Source: CAZHPA01 sp964533945
GTDB taxonomy: Bacteria > Bacillota > Clostridia > Lachnospirales > WRBF01
DNA: 16,560 nt
Direction: 5' to 3'
Assembly (NCBI GenBank): GCA_964533945.1
Contig: CAZHPA010000039.1
Coordinates: 1-16,560 of the forward strand
Below, in pieces: positions 1 to 7,490 of the stretch (its first letter is position 1; every line of letters starts with the position of its first letter). A program made the translations under genes and the position numbers. The notes below the pieces were generated by a model that did not search any database, was not told the DNA's origin, and saw only the letters and a list, made by a program, of their open reading frames with translations.

Positions 1-23
1 CCTTATGTTTTTATATAACTATA

Positions 24-591
24 CTATATATTTTTAAGGTTAGCTAGATTATGAATAAGCTCTAAGGATTTAACGCAGTCCGCTATTTGGCTATCTATAG
101 ATAGAGAATTATTGTCTTTGTCCTTATCGCTGACAGAACGGTGTGCATATATTGCGATTACTTTATTCACTGCATCATCCCTCGTATAACAAATGGTAGT
201 GCTACATTAACTTTTTGATACTGTTTGTTTTGTCAGTCTTTTCTAAAGTAAATATATCACCAGTATCAACCATACAGCAGAGTTGTGCATATGGAATTCT
301 GTGATGTTTTTCATTAGGCCTTTCACTTGTACGTGAGGACATGATACGTATAAAAGGGGTATCTTGATAATATTTCATAAGATTTAAAGAACTGTCTTTT
401 TTGTTGTCTGTCCCCAATTCGCACAAAAGAAACCTCTTGGTATCTGCAATATCTACTTCTCCAATTTCTCCACCATCTTCATCATAATGCTTTAACCTCT
501 TTGATGTTAGAATGATTGCTTCGGAAGACATTGCTATGCCACCACGTACATATAATTCCAACATTTTACCAAAAATCATTCCTTTGCGCAA
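24..591 (-). pseudogene. Unrecognised gene, frame-broken, minus strand
   Basis: I do not recognise this protein. The longest open stretch on the minus strand runs from 591 to 202 (129 codons from a TTG). A more convincing internal start is the ATG giving MSSEAIILTSKR, about 20 codons in. The frame stops with KKLM at 202. A second frame then carries protein-like sequence (QKVNVALPFVIRGMMQ, stop at 167-169), and a third continues from about 205 to 24 (RDDAVNKVIAIYAHRS, ending NLANLKNI). I read this as one gene with two frameshifts. The alternative is two coupled genes, the second starting at a GTG at 170 that overlaps the TGA at 167-169, with a GAGGG upstream. The minus frame stays open upstream of 591 into the start of the small terminase, so its true 5' end may be missing. 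No signal peptide, membrane segment or known motif is visible. Confidence 0.4.
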
Positions 592-638
592 AATGCTTGA
601 GTCAATATTACGTGCTTCAAAAATCTTTCTACCAAGCC

Positions 639-1034
639 TTGTATAAAAAAGAGGGGAGGCAAGAAATATTTTGCCAAGAATTAATTAAGGGAACAACACA
701 AAGGCAAGCGTATTACATTGCCTACCCAAAAAGCAAAGAATTAACCGAGCAAGCAGTTGATACAAGAGCCTGCAGATTAGCTTCAAGTGATAAGGTTTTG
801 CATAGGCTAAAAGAATTGAGATATGAAGTTAGTTTACGCACAGAAATAACACGAGATACGCTTATTGGCGAACTTAAAAAACTAGGCTTTGCGGATATTG
901 ATTTAAAAGCGTTAAGACCAGAAACCAAAATAAAAGCATTGGAAGTTATTGCAAAAATAATGGGCTATGATAAACCAGAAAATAATATAGAACTAGAAGA
1001 TTTAAGTTTAGTAGAGCGTGATGTTTTTGATTAA
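639..1034 (+). CDS. terS: Terminase small subunit
   Basis: This is the DNA-recognition subunit of the packaging motor, which binds phage DNA near pac/cos and recruits the large subunit. The N-terminal segment RQEIFCQELIKG followed by QAYYIAYPKS matches the helix-turn-helix start of the Terminase_2/XtmA type. The middle (RLKELRYEVSLRTEITRDTL) and the C-terminal KIMGYDKPEN stretch also fit that family. The start is uncertain. There is no in-frame ATG near the expected N-terminus, and the frame stays open to 516 with residues unlike a terminase. I chose the TTG at 639, which gives MYKKEGRQEIF and a normal-length protein of 131 aa, but it lacks a good ribosome binding site. The AGAGGGGAGG at 650-659 lies inside the coding region. 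It overlaps the large subunit by 14 bases. The gene may have lost its native start at a recombination joint (see findings). Confidence 0.8.
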   Translation: MYKKEGRQEIFCQELIKGTTQRQAYYIAYPKSKELTEQAVDTRACRLASSDKVLHRLKELRYEVSLRTEITRDTLIGELKKLGFADIDLKALRPETKIKALEVIAKIMGYDKPENNIELEDLSLVERDVFD

Positions 1035-2331
1035 ACGATGCAATACGCTTATTTATAATTGGAGCGATAAGCACAAAGATTACATGAAATGTACGCAATT
1101 GTGCTCTTACAATATAGCAGAAGGCAGTATAAGAAGCGGTAAAACAACCGATAATGTATTTTGTTTTGCAAAAGATATAAAGCTATCAAAAGATAAAATA
1201 CATTTGGCTACAGCAAGTACGCAGCCTACAGCAAAGCTTATTGTAGGAGATTGTGACGGCTTCGGGCTTGAGCATATATTTCGTGGGCAGTGTCGTTGGG
1301 GTAAATACAAAGGTAACGAATGTCTTATAATTAATGGTATCGACACAAACTATAAAGATAAAATAATTTTATTTTGCGGAGGCGCTAAAGCTGATAGCTA
1401 TAAAAAATTTAGAGGAATGACCATAGGTCTTTGGATAGCAACAGAAATAAACTTGCACCATGATAACACTATCCAAGAAGCTTTAAAGCGCCAAATAAAG
1501 GCTCATACTAAAAAGCTTTATTGGGATTTGAATCCGGGAAGTCCAGTTGACCCTGTATATGTAAATTATATTGATAAGTGGCAAAATCTATATAGCAAAG
1601 ATAAGCTTTTAGGCGGTTTTAATTATAAATTATTTAACATATTTGATAACATAAATATTCCAAAGAAAAACCTTGATGAAGTACTTTCAAGATATGAAGT
1701 AGGTTCTTTGTTTTATAAACGAGACATCTTAGGGCTTCGTTACGTAGCCGAAGGCTCCATATACAAAATATTTTCAGACAATCCAAATAAATATATTGTA
1801 GATGAACCTGATTTTAATATAATCAACATAGGCGTAGATTTCGGCGGCAACAATTCAGCACATGCTTTTTGTGCAGTAGGAATTAAATACGATTACTCAA
1901 AACTAACTGTATTAATGACTGAAAAGCATAATGCAAAAGGCACGTCTCCTGAATCTTTGTATTCGTTATTTGGACAATTCATTAGCAAGGTTAAAACAAA
2001 ATACAAAAAAGACATTGAAGTAGTTTATGCTGACAGCGCAGAACAAGTGCTTATAAACGGACTTAAAAGTAGATTTCCTTTATTGGCAATAAAAAACAGC
2101 TTAAAACTACCAATAATTGATAGAATACGTGCAACAACAGCGTTAATGGCAAGTAATAAACTTTGCATGACAATTGATTGCGAAATTTTAAATGAAGCTT
2201 TTTGCAATGCTGTTTATGATGAAAAAAGCATTATCGACAAAAGGCTAGATAATGGAATTTCTGATATTGACAGCTTGGATGCTTTCGAGTACTCATGGGA
2301 AAAATATATGAAGTTGTATGTTAAAAGTTGA
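1021..2331 (+). CDS. terL: Terminase large subunit (PBSX/XtmB type)
   Basis: ATPase-nuclease of the DNA packaging motor, docking on the portal to pump DNA and cut concatemers. The Walker A motif GSIRSGKT lies at about residues 36-43. A Walker B-like strand IGLWIATE ends in the catalytic glutamate near residue 142, and a coupling segment YWDLNPGSPVDP follows. The C-terminal RNase H-like nuclease domain starts at VDFGG (first aspartate near residue 273), with a second acidic residue in YADSAEQ (about 338) and a third cluster DIDSLD (about 415-420). At about 436 aa the length is normal and all motifs are present, so the enzyme looks intact. The ATG at 1021 directly follows a GTG at 1018, so either could start it. 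It overlaps the small subunit by 14-17 bases, which suggests translational coupling. Confidence 0.95.
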   Translation: MFLIKRCNTLIYNWSDKHKDYMKCTQLCSYNIAEGSIRSGKTTDNVFCFAKDIKLSKDKIHLATASTQPTAKLIVGDCDGFGLEHIFRGQCRWGKYKGNECLIINGIDTNYKDKIILFCGGAKADSYKKFRGMTIGLWIATEINLHHDNTIQEALKRQIKAHTKKLYWDLNPGSPVDPVYVNYIDKWQNLYSKDKLLGGFNYKLFNIFDNINIPKKNLDEVLSRYEVGSLFYKRDILGLRYVAEGSIYKIFSDNPNKYIVDEPDFNIINIGVDFGGNNSAHAFCAVGIKYDYSKLTVLMTEKHNAKGTSPESLYSLFGQFISKVKTKYKKDIEVVYADSAEQVLINGLKSRFPLLAIKNSLKLPIIDRIRATTALMASNKLCMTIDCEILNEAFCNAVYDEKSIIDKRLDNGISDIDSLDAFEYSWEKYMKLYVKS

Positions 2332-2366
2332 TACACAGTATATAAAATTAATTTACCGAAATAATA

Positions 2367-2395
2367 TTGACGATATAAATACTTAGCATTATAAT
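2367..2395 (+). promoter_or_regulatory. Sigma-A-type promoter of the toxin-antitoxin insert
   Basis: TTGACG (2367-2372), a spacer of exactly 17 bases, and a perfect TATAAT (2390-2395) form the clearest promoter in the window. It lies in the gap between the large terminase and the relB-like gene, whose start is at 2432. Immediately downstream, TGCATT-AC-AATGTA (2396-2409) is an imperfect dyad at the expected start of transcription. RelB-type antitoxins usually bind operators in such places, so it could be the autoregulatory site. That part is inference. Confidence 0.8.
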
Positions 2396-2431
2396 TGCAT
2401 TACAATGTATTTATAAATGGCGGTGATTTAT

Positions 2432-2705
2432 TTGGCTACTACTAGCATAACAATTAGAATAGATGAGGATTTAAAAAAAACAAGCCGAGACATTACTTAA
2501 TGACATGGGCTTAAACATGACTACTGCTTTTAATATATATTTAAAAGCGATTGTAAGGCAAGGCAAAATACCATTTGAAATAAAAAGTGACCTATTTTAT
2601 AGTGAAAATAATTTAAGAAGATTAGAAAAATCTATAGATAGTATAAAGCAAGGAAAATATATTTCAAAAACTATAGAAGAATTAAAGGCATTAGAAGATG
2701 AATAA
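2432..2705 (+). pseudogene. relB: RelB/DinJ-family antitoxin, frameshifted
   Basis: Antitoxin of a type II module. A ribbon-helix-helix N-terminus binds DNA and the C-terminal tail neutralises the toxin. The TTG at 2432, seven bases after GGCGGTG, starts MATTSITIRIDEDLKK, the expected first strand and helix. The frame then breaks in a run of eight A (2473-2480). With one A fewer it would continue as QAETLLNDMGLNMTTAFNIY, the conserved RelB/DinJ core, and run on through KAIVRQGKIPFEI to the stop at 2705 (about 90 aa). As given, translation ends within a few codons at ACT-TAA. The downstream part could still be made from the ATG at 2505, but it would lack the DNA-binding strand. It overlaps the toxin start by eight bases, a typical antitoxin-toxin arrangement. 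The extra base in a homopolymer could be a real mutation, a phase-variable tract or a sequencing error. Confidence 0.85.
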
Positions 2706-2958
2706 AATAATATTTTTCACTGATAAAGCTTGAGAAGATTACTTGTATTGGCAAAAGCAAGACAAGAAAACATTGAAAAGAATTAATCAACCAATAGAAG
2801 ATATAAAGCGCAACGAATATTCTGGAATAGGAAAATCAGAGCCGTTAAAAGGAAACTTATTTGGATATTGGAGTAAACGCATCGACAATACTAATCATTT
2901 GGTTTTTTGTATTAAAGATAATGTTATAGAAATTTATCAATGCAAAGGCCACTATTAA
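2698..2958 (+). pseudogene. yoeB: YoeB/Txe-family RNase toxin with in-frame TGA
   Basis: Ribosome-dependent mRNA endonuclease of the YoeB family, partner of the upstream RelB-like antitoxin. The ATG at 2698 opens MNKIIFFTDKA, then codon 12 (2731-2733) is TGA where YoeB proteins carry tryptophan (A-W-EDYLYWQ). A TGG-to-TGA change explains it. The rest is well conserved: EDYLYWQKQDKKTLKRIN, SEPLKGNLFGYWSKRID with the catalytic-type glutamate and arginine, and the C-terminal CKGHY with the final His-Tyr pair. So all catalytic residues survive, but only downstream of the stop. Reinitiation is unlikely to restore the N-terminal strand. Because TGA is the stop of many neighbouring genes, reassignment to Trp is not a plausible rescue. 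The gene is probably dead, matching the damage in its antitoxin. Confidence 0.88.
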
Positions 2959-2969
2959 AATTAATTATT

Positions 2970-3001
2970 AAGCATTATGCAAATACGCATAGTGCTTTTT
3001 T
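2970..3001 (+). terminator. Rho-independent terminator after the toxin gene
   Basis: The 11-bp stem AAGCATTATGC / GCATAGTGCTT (2970-2980 and 2987-2997, one G-T pair) has a six-base loop AAATAC and runs into a T tract. It closes the toxin-antitoxin insert just before the portal ribosome binding site. The same 27 bases recur at 7491-7517. Confidence 0.85.
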
Positions 3002-3028
3002 ATTACCAAAAATAAGGAGCAACCAAAA

Positions 3029-4423
3029 ATGCTACAAAAATTAGTAAATTGGTTTAAAAGGCAGGTGAAAGCAATAATACCGCAGAAAACAATTAAAAAA
3101 GCATTAGACATTAACCTTAATGTAGATGAGCAAATGTTTAATTACACTGAACAATGGTTTAATATTTTCTCCAATAAACAATGGGACAATCTTGATAGCA
3201 TAGGGCTTGCAGTTACATCAACTAACTTTGTTTCAACGCTTGTTAATAATGAATTAAAACTTGAAACTGTAGGCGGTAAAAAAGCAGAATTAATTAATAA
3301 TACTATTCAAAAATATATAATACCAAATGTTAAAGAACAAACACAACTTGCTTTAGTTGGTGGTCAAGTAGTAATAAAACCTTATATAAAAAATAATGAA
3401 CTTGCTGTACAATTTATTAATTCAAGTAATTTTTTGCCTATTGAATACGATTCAACGGGAACGTTAACTTCGGCTGTATTTGTTGATGAAGCAATTCAAA
3501 ATGATAAGCATTATATACGCTTTGAATATCATAAATTAAATCAAAATAACACATATACAGTTTTAAATTATGCCTTTGAATACAATAAGCAAAATCAGCA
3601 ATTAGGTGTTATGATTGATTTAAATAATGTTGATAAATGGAAAGAATTGTTACATGAACAAACAATAGAAAACATAGACTTTCCTTTATTTGCTGTATTA
3701 AAAACACCTTTTGCCAATAATATTTCAGTTGGAAGCTGTTTTCCAATTAGTTTTTATGCAAATGCTGTTGATACACTTAAAAGGATTGATGAGTTTTACA
3801 CAGAATATAATAAAGAATTTAGAAAGTCAAGAAAGAAAATGTTTTTAGATTCAACCCTTATTCAAAGAGATGAAAAAGGACAAGTAGCAAACTTGCCATA
3901 TAACGAATTAGAAGATTATTTTTTAATAAATTCAAGTGACAATAACTTAATTCATGAATTTAATCCTGCAATTAGAGAAGTTGAATATGGCAATGGACTA
4001 AATAAGCAAATAAGAATATTTGAACATAAAGTTAATTTAAGTTCAGGTACTTTTACTTTTGACCCTAAAACAGGAAATATAACAGCAACACAAGTTATTT
4101 CAGATGACAGAACTACATATAACACAGTTAAAGCTATACAAACTAAATTTAGTACAGGATATAAACAGCTTGTAAATATTCTTGATGTTTATGCAACGCT
4201 TTATAATCTTGCACCAACAGGCAAAGTTGAAACTGTTATTGAATGGGGAGATAGCGTTTTTGAAGATACTGAAAGTGAACTTAGGCATAAAAAAGAACTA
4301 TTAACGCTTGGTATTATTTCAAAAGCAGAATTAAGAAGCTGGTATACAGGCGAAAGCCTTGAAGAAGCAGAACAAAAAATTAATTTGTTTAAAAGCGACA
4401 TGTTTTTTAATGGTGAAATTTAA
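3029..4423 (+). CDS. Portal protein (A118/SPP1-like)
   Basis: Forms the dodecameric ring at the capsid vertex through which DNA enters and to which the tail connects. The 464-aa length, the position between terminase and MuF protein, and features such as LALVGGQVVIKPY (about residues 108-120), the RIDEFYTEYNKEFRKSRKKMFLD helix-rich wing (about 251-273) and VISDDRTTYNTVKAI (stem helix, about 355-369) match the A118-type portal family. It starts at an ATG preceded by AAGGAG (3013-3018). The stop shares its last base with the next start (TAATG), so translation of the MuF gene is coupled. It appears intact. Low lysine-to-arginine substitution and AT-rich codons match the downstream genes, so this seems native to the phage, unlike the toxin-antitoxin insert before it. 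Confidence 0.92.
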   Translation: MLQKLVNWFKRQVKAIIPQKTIKKALDINLNVDEQMFNYTEQWFNIFSNKQWDNLDSIGLAVTSTNFVSTLVNNELKLETVGGKKAELINNTIQKYIIPNVKEQTQLALVGGQVVIKPYIKNNELAVQFINSSNFLPIEYDSTGTLTSAVFVDEAIQNDKHYIRFEYHKLNQNNTYTVLNYAFEYNKQNQQLGVMIDLNNVDKWKELLHEQTIENIDFPLFAVLKTPFANNISVGSCFPISFYANAVDTLKRIDEFYTEYNKEFRKSRKKMFLDSTLIQRDEKGQVANLPYNELEDYFLINSSDNNLIHEFNPAIREVEYGNGLNKQIRIFEHKVNLSSGTFTFDPKTGNITATQVISDDRTTYNTVKAIQTKFSTGYKQLVNILDVYATLYNLAPTGKVETVIEWGDSVFEDTESELRHKKELLTLGIISKAELRSWYTGESLEEAEQKINLFKSDMFFNGEI

Positions 4424-6354
4424 TGTTAACTCCAATAGAACTGCAACTTTATGCAGATGCTATATTACCACTTTATGACCAGCTTCAAACTGATATATTA
4501 AAAGATATAATTAGACGGATTAAAAAAACCGATTTAACCGTAACAGAAACAGCCATTTGGCAAGCTAAAATATTGCAAGAAAGCGGTATGCTGTATGACA
4601 ACATAATATTACAAATAGGCAAGACACTTAATAAATCAGAGCAGCAAATTAAACAATTATTTAAAACTGCAGCAACAGAAGGCATGAAGTTTGAAAATGA
4701 AATTTATGGACAAGTTGGTTTAGCTGCTAAACTCTCACCAGAAGTAATACAAATAATTGAAGCAGGATTAAAGAAAACTAATAATACACTTAGAAACTTA
4801 ACTTTAACTGCAGCAAACACATCACAGCAACTATTTTATAACGCAATGGATAAAGCACATATGCAAGTCGTAAGTGGAGCATTTGACTACAATACGGCTT
4901 TTTTTAATGCAGCAAAAGAAGTAACTAAAGAAGGGGCTTATGTTCTTTATCCTTCAGGACGCAAAGATAAAATAGATGTTTCCGCAAGACGTGCTGTATT
5001 AACTGGCATTAACTCAACAATGGCTGAAGTTACGCTTAAAAACATGGAACAATTAGGCATAAGTCTTGTTGAAGTTTCTGCTCATGCCGGAGCAAGACCA
5101 GAACATGCTGCTTGGCAAGGTGGTATTTATTCACGAAATAAAGAAAGTAAATACCCCGATTTTGAAAGTACAACAGGGTATGGAACTGGTGCCGGTCTTT
5201 GTGGTTGGAACTGTAGCCATACCTTTTACCCTTATATAGAAAATGTTTCGGAAAAGAATTATACAAAAGAGCAAGTAGATAAGCTTAATTCTGAAACAGT
5301 TATTTGTGATGACAAAGAAATGCCTGTTTATGAAGCAACACAGAAGATGCGGGGGATGGAGCGGGGAATAAGAGAAACAAAACGTAACCTTGTAGCAATG
5401 AATGAATTAAAAGATAACCCAAAGGCACAAACAACTTTCAAGAAACTCTCTGTTAAACTAAAATCACAAGAAGCAACATATAAAAACTTTGCAGAAAAAA
5501 CAGGACTTCCTGCTGAAAATGACAGGCTTAGAACTATTGGGTTTGGGAAAAGTTTAAGTCAAAAGGCGGTTTGGGGAAATAAAAACAACGCTGAACTAAA
5601 GATAGAAAATATCTTGAAAGACGGCAATAATAATGGTATAGTAAATAAAAACAACTTAACCTCTGAACGAATAAAAGCTGCTAACGATGAAGCTGTAAAA
5701 AAGCTTGAAAATTTTGCTAAAAAAGCTTGGGGAGTGCAGAAGGTTGACCTTAGTGGGCTAGATGCAAGGGCTATACATAAGACTTTTATTGAGATGGATA
5801 GGGTTTATAAGGATTTTCCTAGTCTTAAATGTAGTATAAGTATTATTGAAGCTATAGAAATGAAAGCGGCTGGACATAGCGAAGTTGCTATTGCCAATTG
5901 CAAGCCTATTAATAAGGAATTTTCAAAACACAGAATATGTTTTAATAAAGAATTTTATTCAGATATAAAAAATATAATAAAAATTTACAATGAAGGTCTT
6001 AAAAACCATTTTCACCCACAAGGCACAACATTTGCATATGCAGGTGTGCATGAGCTAGGTCATGTTTTGAAAAATCAAGCAATAAAGAAAAGACACTTAT
6101 TTAAACATAAATATATTGAAGATTATAACAATAATGAAACTGCAAAAGTTATTACTGATAAGGCATATAAGTTAACAAAAGGTCTTGCCAAAGAAGGGAT
6201 AAGCGAAACAGAGGCTTTTGCCAAAATATCAAGATATGCAAATGTTAATAGGTCTGAAACCATATCCGAAGCTTTATCTGAAGTATATGCTAATGGAGAA
6301 AATGCAAATACTCTTAGTATAAATATTATTGAGGTCTTAAAAAAATTCTTGTAA
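4423..6354 (+). CDS. MuF minor head protein with C-terminal HELGH metallopeptidase toxin
   Basis: Two-part protein of 643 aa. Residues 1 to about 300 are an A118-type minor capsid protein (Phage_min_cap2/MuF relative) that sits in the head next to the portal. Its hallmark is AHAGARPEHAAWQGG (about 220-234), followed by CGWNCSH (260-266). A charged helical linker (about 305-390) leads to the effector domain (about 425-643). That domain carries H543-E-L-G-H547, a zinc-binding HExxH motif, and a distal glutamate in SETISEALSEVYANG (E616 or E620) as likely third ligand, the gluzincin pattern. Proteins of this architecture are known in Firmicutes temperate phages as MuF polymorphic toxins, where the C-terminus varies between relatives. 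The immediately following small gene is the probable immunity protein. The substrate of the peptidase is not evident. It ends GTAAGGGG, the GGGG serving as ribosome binding site for the next gene. Confidence 0.9.
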   Translation: MLTPIELQLYADAILPLYDQLQTDILKDIIRRIKKTDLTVTETAIWQAKILQESGMLYDNIILQIGKTLNKSEQQIKQLFKTAATEGMKFENEIYGQVGLAAKLSPEVIQIIEAGLKKTNNTLRNLTLTAANTSQQLFYNAMDKAHMQVVSGAFDYNTAFFNAAKEVTKEGAYVLYPSGRKDKIDVSARRAVLTGINSTMAEVTLKNMEQLGISLVEVSAHAGARPEHAAWQGGIYSRNKESKYPDFESTTGYGTGAGLCGWNCSHTFYPYIENVSEKNYTKEQVDKLNSETVICDDKEMPVYEATQKMRGMERGIRETKRNLVAMNELKDNPKAQTTFKKLSVKLKSQEATYKNFAEKTGLPAENDRLRTIGFGKSLSQKAVWGNKNNAELKIENILKDGNNNGIVNKNNLTSERIKAANDEAVKKLENFAKKAWGVQKVDLSGLDARAIHKTFIEMDRVYKDFPSLKCSISIIEAIEMKAAGHSEVAIANCKPINKEFSKHRICFNKEFYSDIKNIIKIYNEGLKNHFHPQGTTFAYAGVHELGHVLKNQAIKKRHLFKHKYIEDYNNNETAKVITDKAYKLTKGLAKEGISETEAFAKISRYANVNRSETISEALSEVYANGENANTLSINIIEVLKKFL

Positions 6355-6366
6355 GGGGTGTTGACA

Positions 6367-6546
6367 ATGATGTTAACTAGAATTCCAAAATTCTTAAAAG
6401 AAGGATATATTATACCTGACAAAGATGGTTGCTGGGGGACAAAAGACGCCAAACTCAAACCCAATGCTCCACAATGGGCAAAGGACGAATATGAAGCGTG
6501 GTTGAAGTCTGTAGAGGAATTACAAAGATTGGAATTTGAAGATTAA
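6367..6546 (+). CDS. Putative immunity protein A1 (WG subtype)
   Basis: Small acidic protein of 59 aa, directly downstream of the MuF toxin, so the best candidate for its cognate immunity protein. It starts with RIPKFLKEGYIIPDKDG, then CWGTKDAKLKP, then the motif NAPQWAKDEYEAW shared by all family-A copies in this window. I chose the ATG at 6367, eight bases after AGGGG. The ATG at 6370 would align exactly with copy A3, and upstream GTG/TTG codons are also in frame. The spacing of 12 bases from the toxin stop implies co-translation. There is no signal peptide or membrane segment, so the protein is cytoplasmic. Function is inferred from position and repetition, since no catalytic motif is seen. 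Confidence 0.72.
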   Translation: MMLTRIPKFLKEGYIIPDKDGCWGTKDAKLKPNAPQWAKDEYEAWLKSVEELQRLEFED

Positions 6547-6567
6547 ATATTAATAGGTAAGTTATAA

Positions 6568-6963
6568 AATTATGCATTAAAAAACCAAGCAATTAGAGAA
6601 TTTAGACTATTAAGAAGTATGTATTTTGATGATTATAATCATAACACGACTGCTACAAATATAGTTAATGCGACGCTGAAAAAATCCAAACTATCTGGAG
6701 ATGATATTGTTGGAGGAATAAAAGCGTATGCAAAAGTTTATAACATTGATATTGAGAGGTTTGGTGACAACGACCTGTTAAATCTCTATAAGAAATTTAG
6801 CGATGATGGTAAAAGAGAAATAAAAATACGAAGCATATCTAATTACTCTTTCAAAAGTACAAGTGAGGCAATATCGGAAGCTTTTAGCGATTGGTATGCA
6901 AATGGAATAAATGCTAATTCATTGAGCAGGGAAATAATAAAGAGATTTAAGGGGATTTTCTAA
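6568..6963 (+). pseudogene. Toxin A fragment, long subtype, HExxH half lost
   Basis: C-terminal part of a family-A metallopeptidase toxin. In-frame similarity to the MuF toxin begins at YALKNQAIREFRLL, which matches HVLKNQAIKKRHLF of the full-length protein. The break therefore falls just after HELG of the zinc motif. It continues through SEAISEAFSDWYANGINANS to the natural C-terminus. An ATG at 6619 (114 aa) is the only start, with no good ribosome binding site, and the product would lack the catalytic helix. It has an insert of about 30 residues (NIDIERFGDNDLLNLYKKF) absent from the full-length MuF toxin but present in the copy at 7533-8060, defining a long subtype. Its stop overlaps the next immunity start (TAATG). 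Confidence 0.82.
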
Positions 6964-7184
6964 TGTCTAATGAATATAAATTATCTACTCCAAAATTTCA
7001 AGTATGCGGATATGCCATTTTTGAGAGTTGTAGACACTATCAAATGCCAGATGGCAGCGATTTTCCGTTTTATAGCGGAACTATCGTTGGTATAAAGCCC
7101 GACGCTCCGCAATGGGCAAAGGATGAATATGAAGAATGGAAAAAATTTAAAGAACAGACAAAAAAAGAAATGATTGAATATTAA
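6963..7184 (+). CDS. Putative immunity protein A2 (MPDG subtype)
   Basis: 73-aa member of the family-A immunity proteins. The N-terminus differs from A1 and has GYAIFESCRHYQMPDGSD; the C-terminal half has GIKPDAPQWAKDEYEEW and the tail EQTKKEMIEY. It has AAGGGG (6949-6954) eight bases before its ATG, which overlaps the stop of the preceding toxin fragment. It is paired with a long-subtype toxin fragment, as is A4, the only other MPDG-subtype copy. The last 60 or so coding bases plus the following 25 are almost identical to the end of A3, which points to recombination between array members. Function as immunity protein is inferred. Confidence 0.72.
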   Translation: MSNEYKLSTPKFQVCGYAIFESCRHYQMPDGSDFPFYSGTIVGIKPDAPQWAKDEYEEWKKFKEQTKKEMIEY

Positions 7185-7198
7185 TTAAATATATTCGT
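7104..7198 (+). repeat. 95-bp repeat, immunity A2 3' end
   Basis: Matches 7395-7489 without gaps and with only a few base changes. It covers the APQWAKDEYEEW region to beyond the stop and the shared AATTAAATATATTCGT. It indicates duplication or gene conversion between immunity genes A2 and A3. Confidence 0.85.
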
Positions 7199-7199
7199 T

Positions 7200-7287
7200 T
7201 GATATGCAAATGGAATACATGGTAATGGAGAAAAATGCAAATGCTCTTAGTATAAATATTATTGAGGTCTTAAAAAAATTCTTGTAA
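7200..7287 (+). pseudogene. Toxin A 3'-end remnant, short subtype
   Basis: Only the last codons of a family-A toxin remain: EKNANALSINIIEVLKKFL, nearly identical to the end of the full-length MuF toxin (ENANTLSINIIEVLKKFL). The DNA from 7223 to 7291 matches 6291-6358 with one substitution and one extra A. That extra A puts the preceding YANG-encoding bases (7203-7214) out of frame. It is a decayed leftover in front of immunity gene A3. I doubt that it is expressed as a functional product, though a 20-residue ORF from 7225 exists. Confidence 0.8.
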
Positions 7288-7301
7288 GGGGGGATTTTAC
7301 G

Positions 7302-7475
7302 ATGTTATCTGGAATTCCAAGATTTGTACAAGAAGGTTATGTTATACCCGGAAAGCATGGCTGGGGCGCCAAAGATGCCAAACTTAAACCTGATGCTCCA
7401 CAATGGGCAAAAGACGAATATGAAGAATGGCAAAAATTTAAAGAACAGGCAAGAAAAGAAATGATTGAATATTAA
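7302..7475 (+). CDS. Putative immunity protein A3 (WG subtype)
   Basis: 57-aa gene. MLSGIPRFVQEGYVIPGK, GWGAKDAKLKP and DAPQWAKDEYEEW align with A1 over the whole N-terminal half, with one residue fewer before WG. The tail EQARKEMIEY matches A2 instead, so A3 looks like a chimera of an A1-type head and an A2-type tail. It starts at an ATG nine bases after an AGGGGGG box that follows the toxin remnant stop, the same arrangement as at the end of the MuF gene. It is preceded by a copy of the MuF toxin end, consistent with WG-subtype immunity travelling with short-subtype toxin. Confidence 0.72.
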   Translation: MLSGIPRFVQEGYVIPGKHGWGAKDAKLKPDAPQWAKDEYEEWQKFKEQARKEMIEY

Positions 7476-7489
7476 TTAAATATATTCGT
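7395..7489 (+). repeat. 95-bp repeat, immunity A3 3' end
   Basis: Partner of 7104-7198. After it, A2 is followed by a toxin remnant and A3 by the copied terminator, so the repeat end marks a recombination joint. Confidence 0.85.
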
Positions 7490-7490
7490 A

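Noticed and set aside
2731..2733. TGA read as tryptophan (alternative genetic code) in the YoeB-like gene
   Set aside because: TGA ends many neighbouring genes in tight ATGA or GTGA overlaps, and TGG is used freely for Trp in the structural genes, so the code is standard.
5036..5266. Minus-strand open frames inside terminase, portal, MuF and tail genes
   Set aside because: They mirror strongly conserved plus-strand genes, lack ribosome binding sites and show no recognisable protein features.
6361..6366. TTGACA as the -35 box of a promoter for immunity A1
   Set aside because: No acceptable -10 hexamer lies 16-18 bases downstream, and the sequence is part of the start region of A1.
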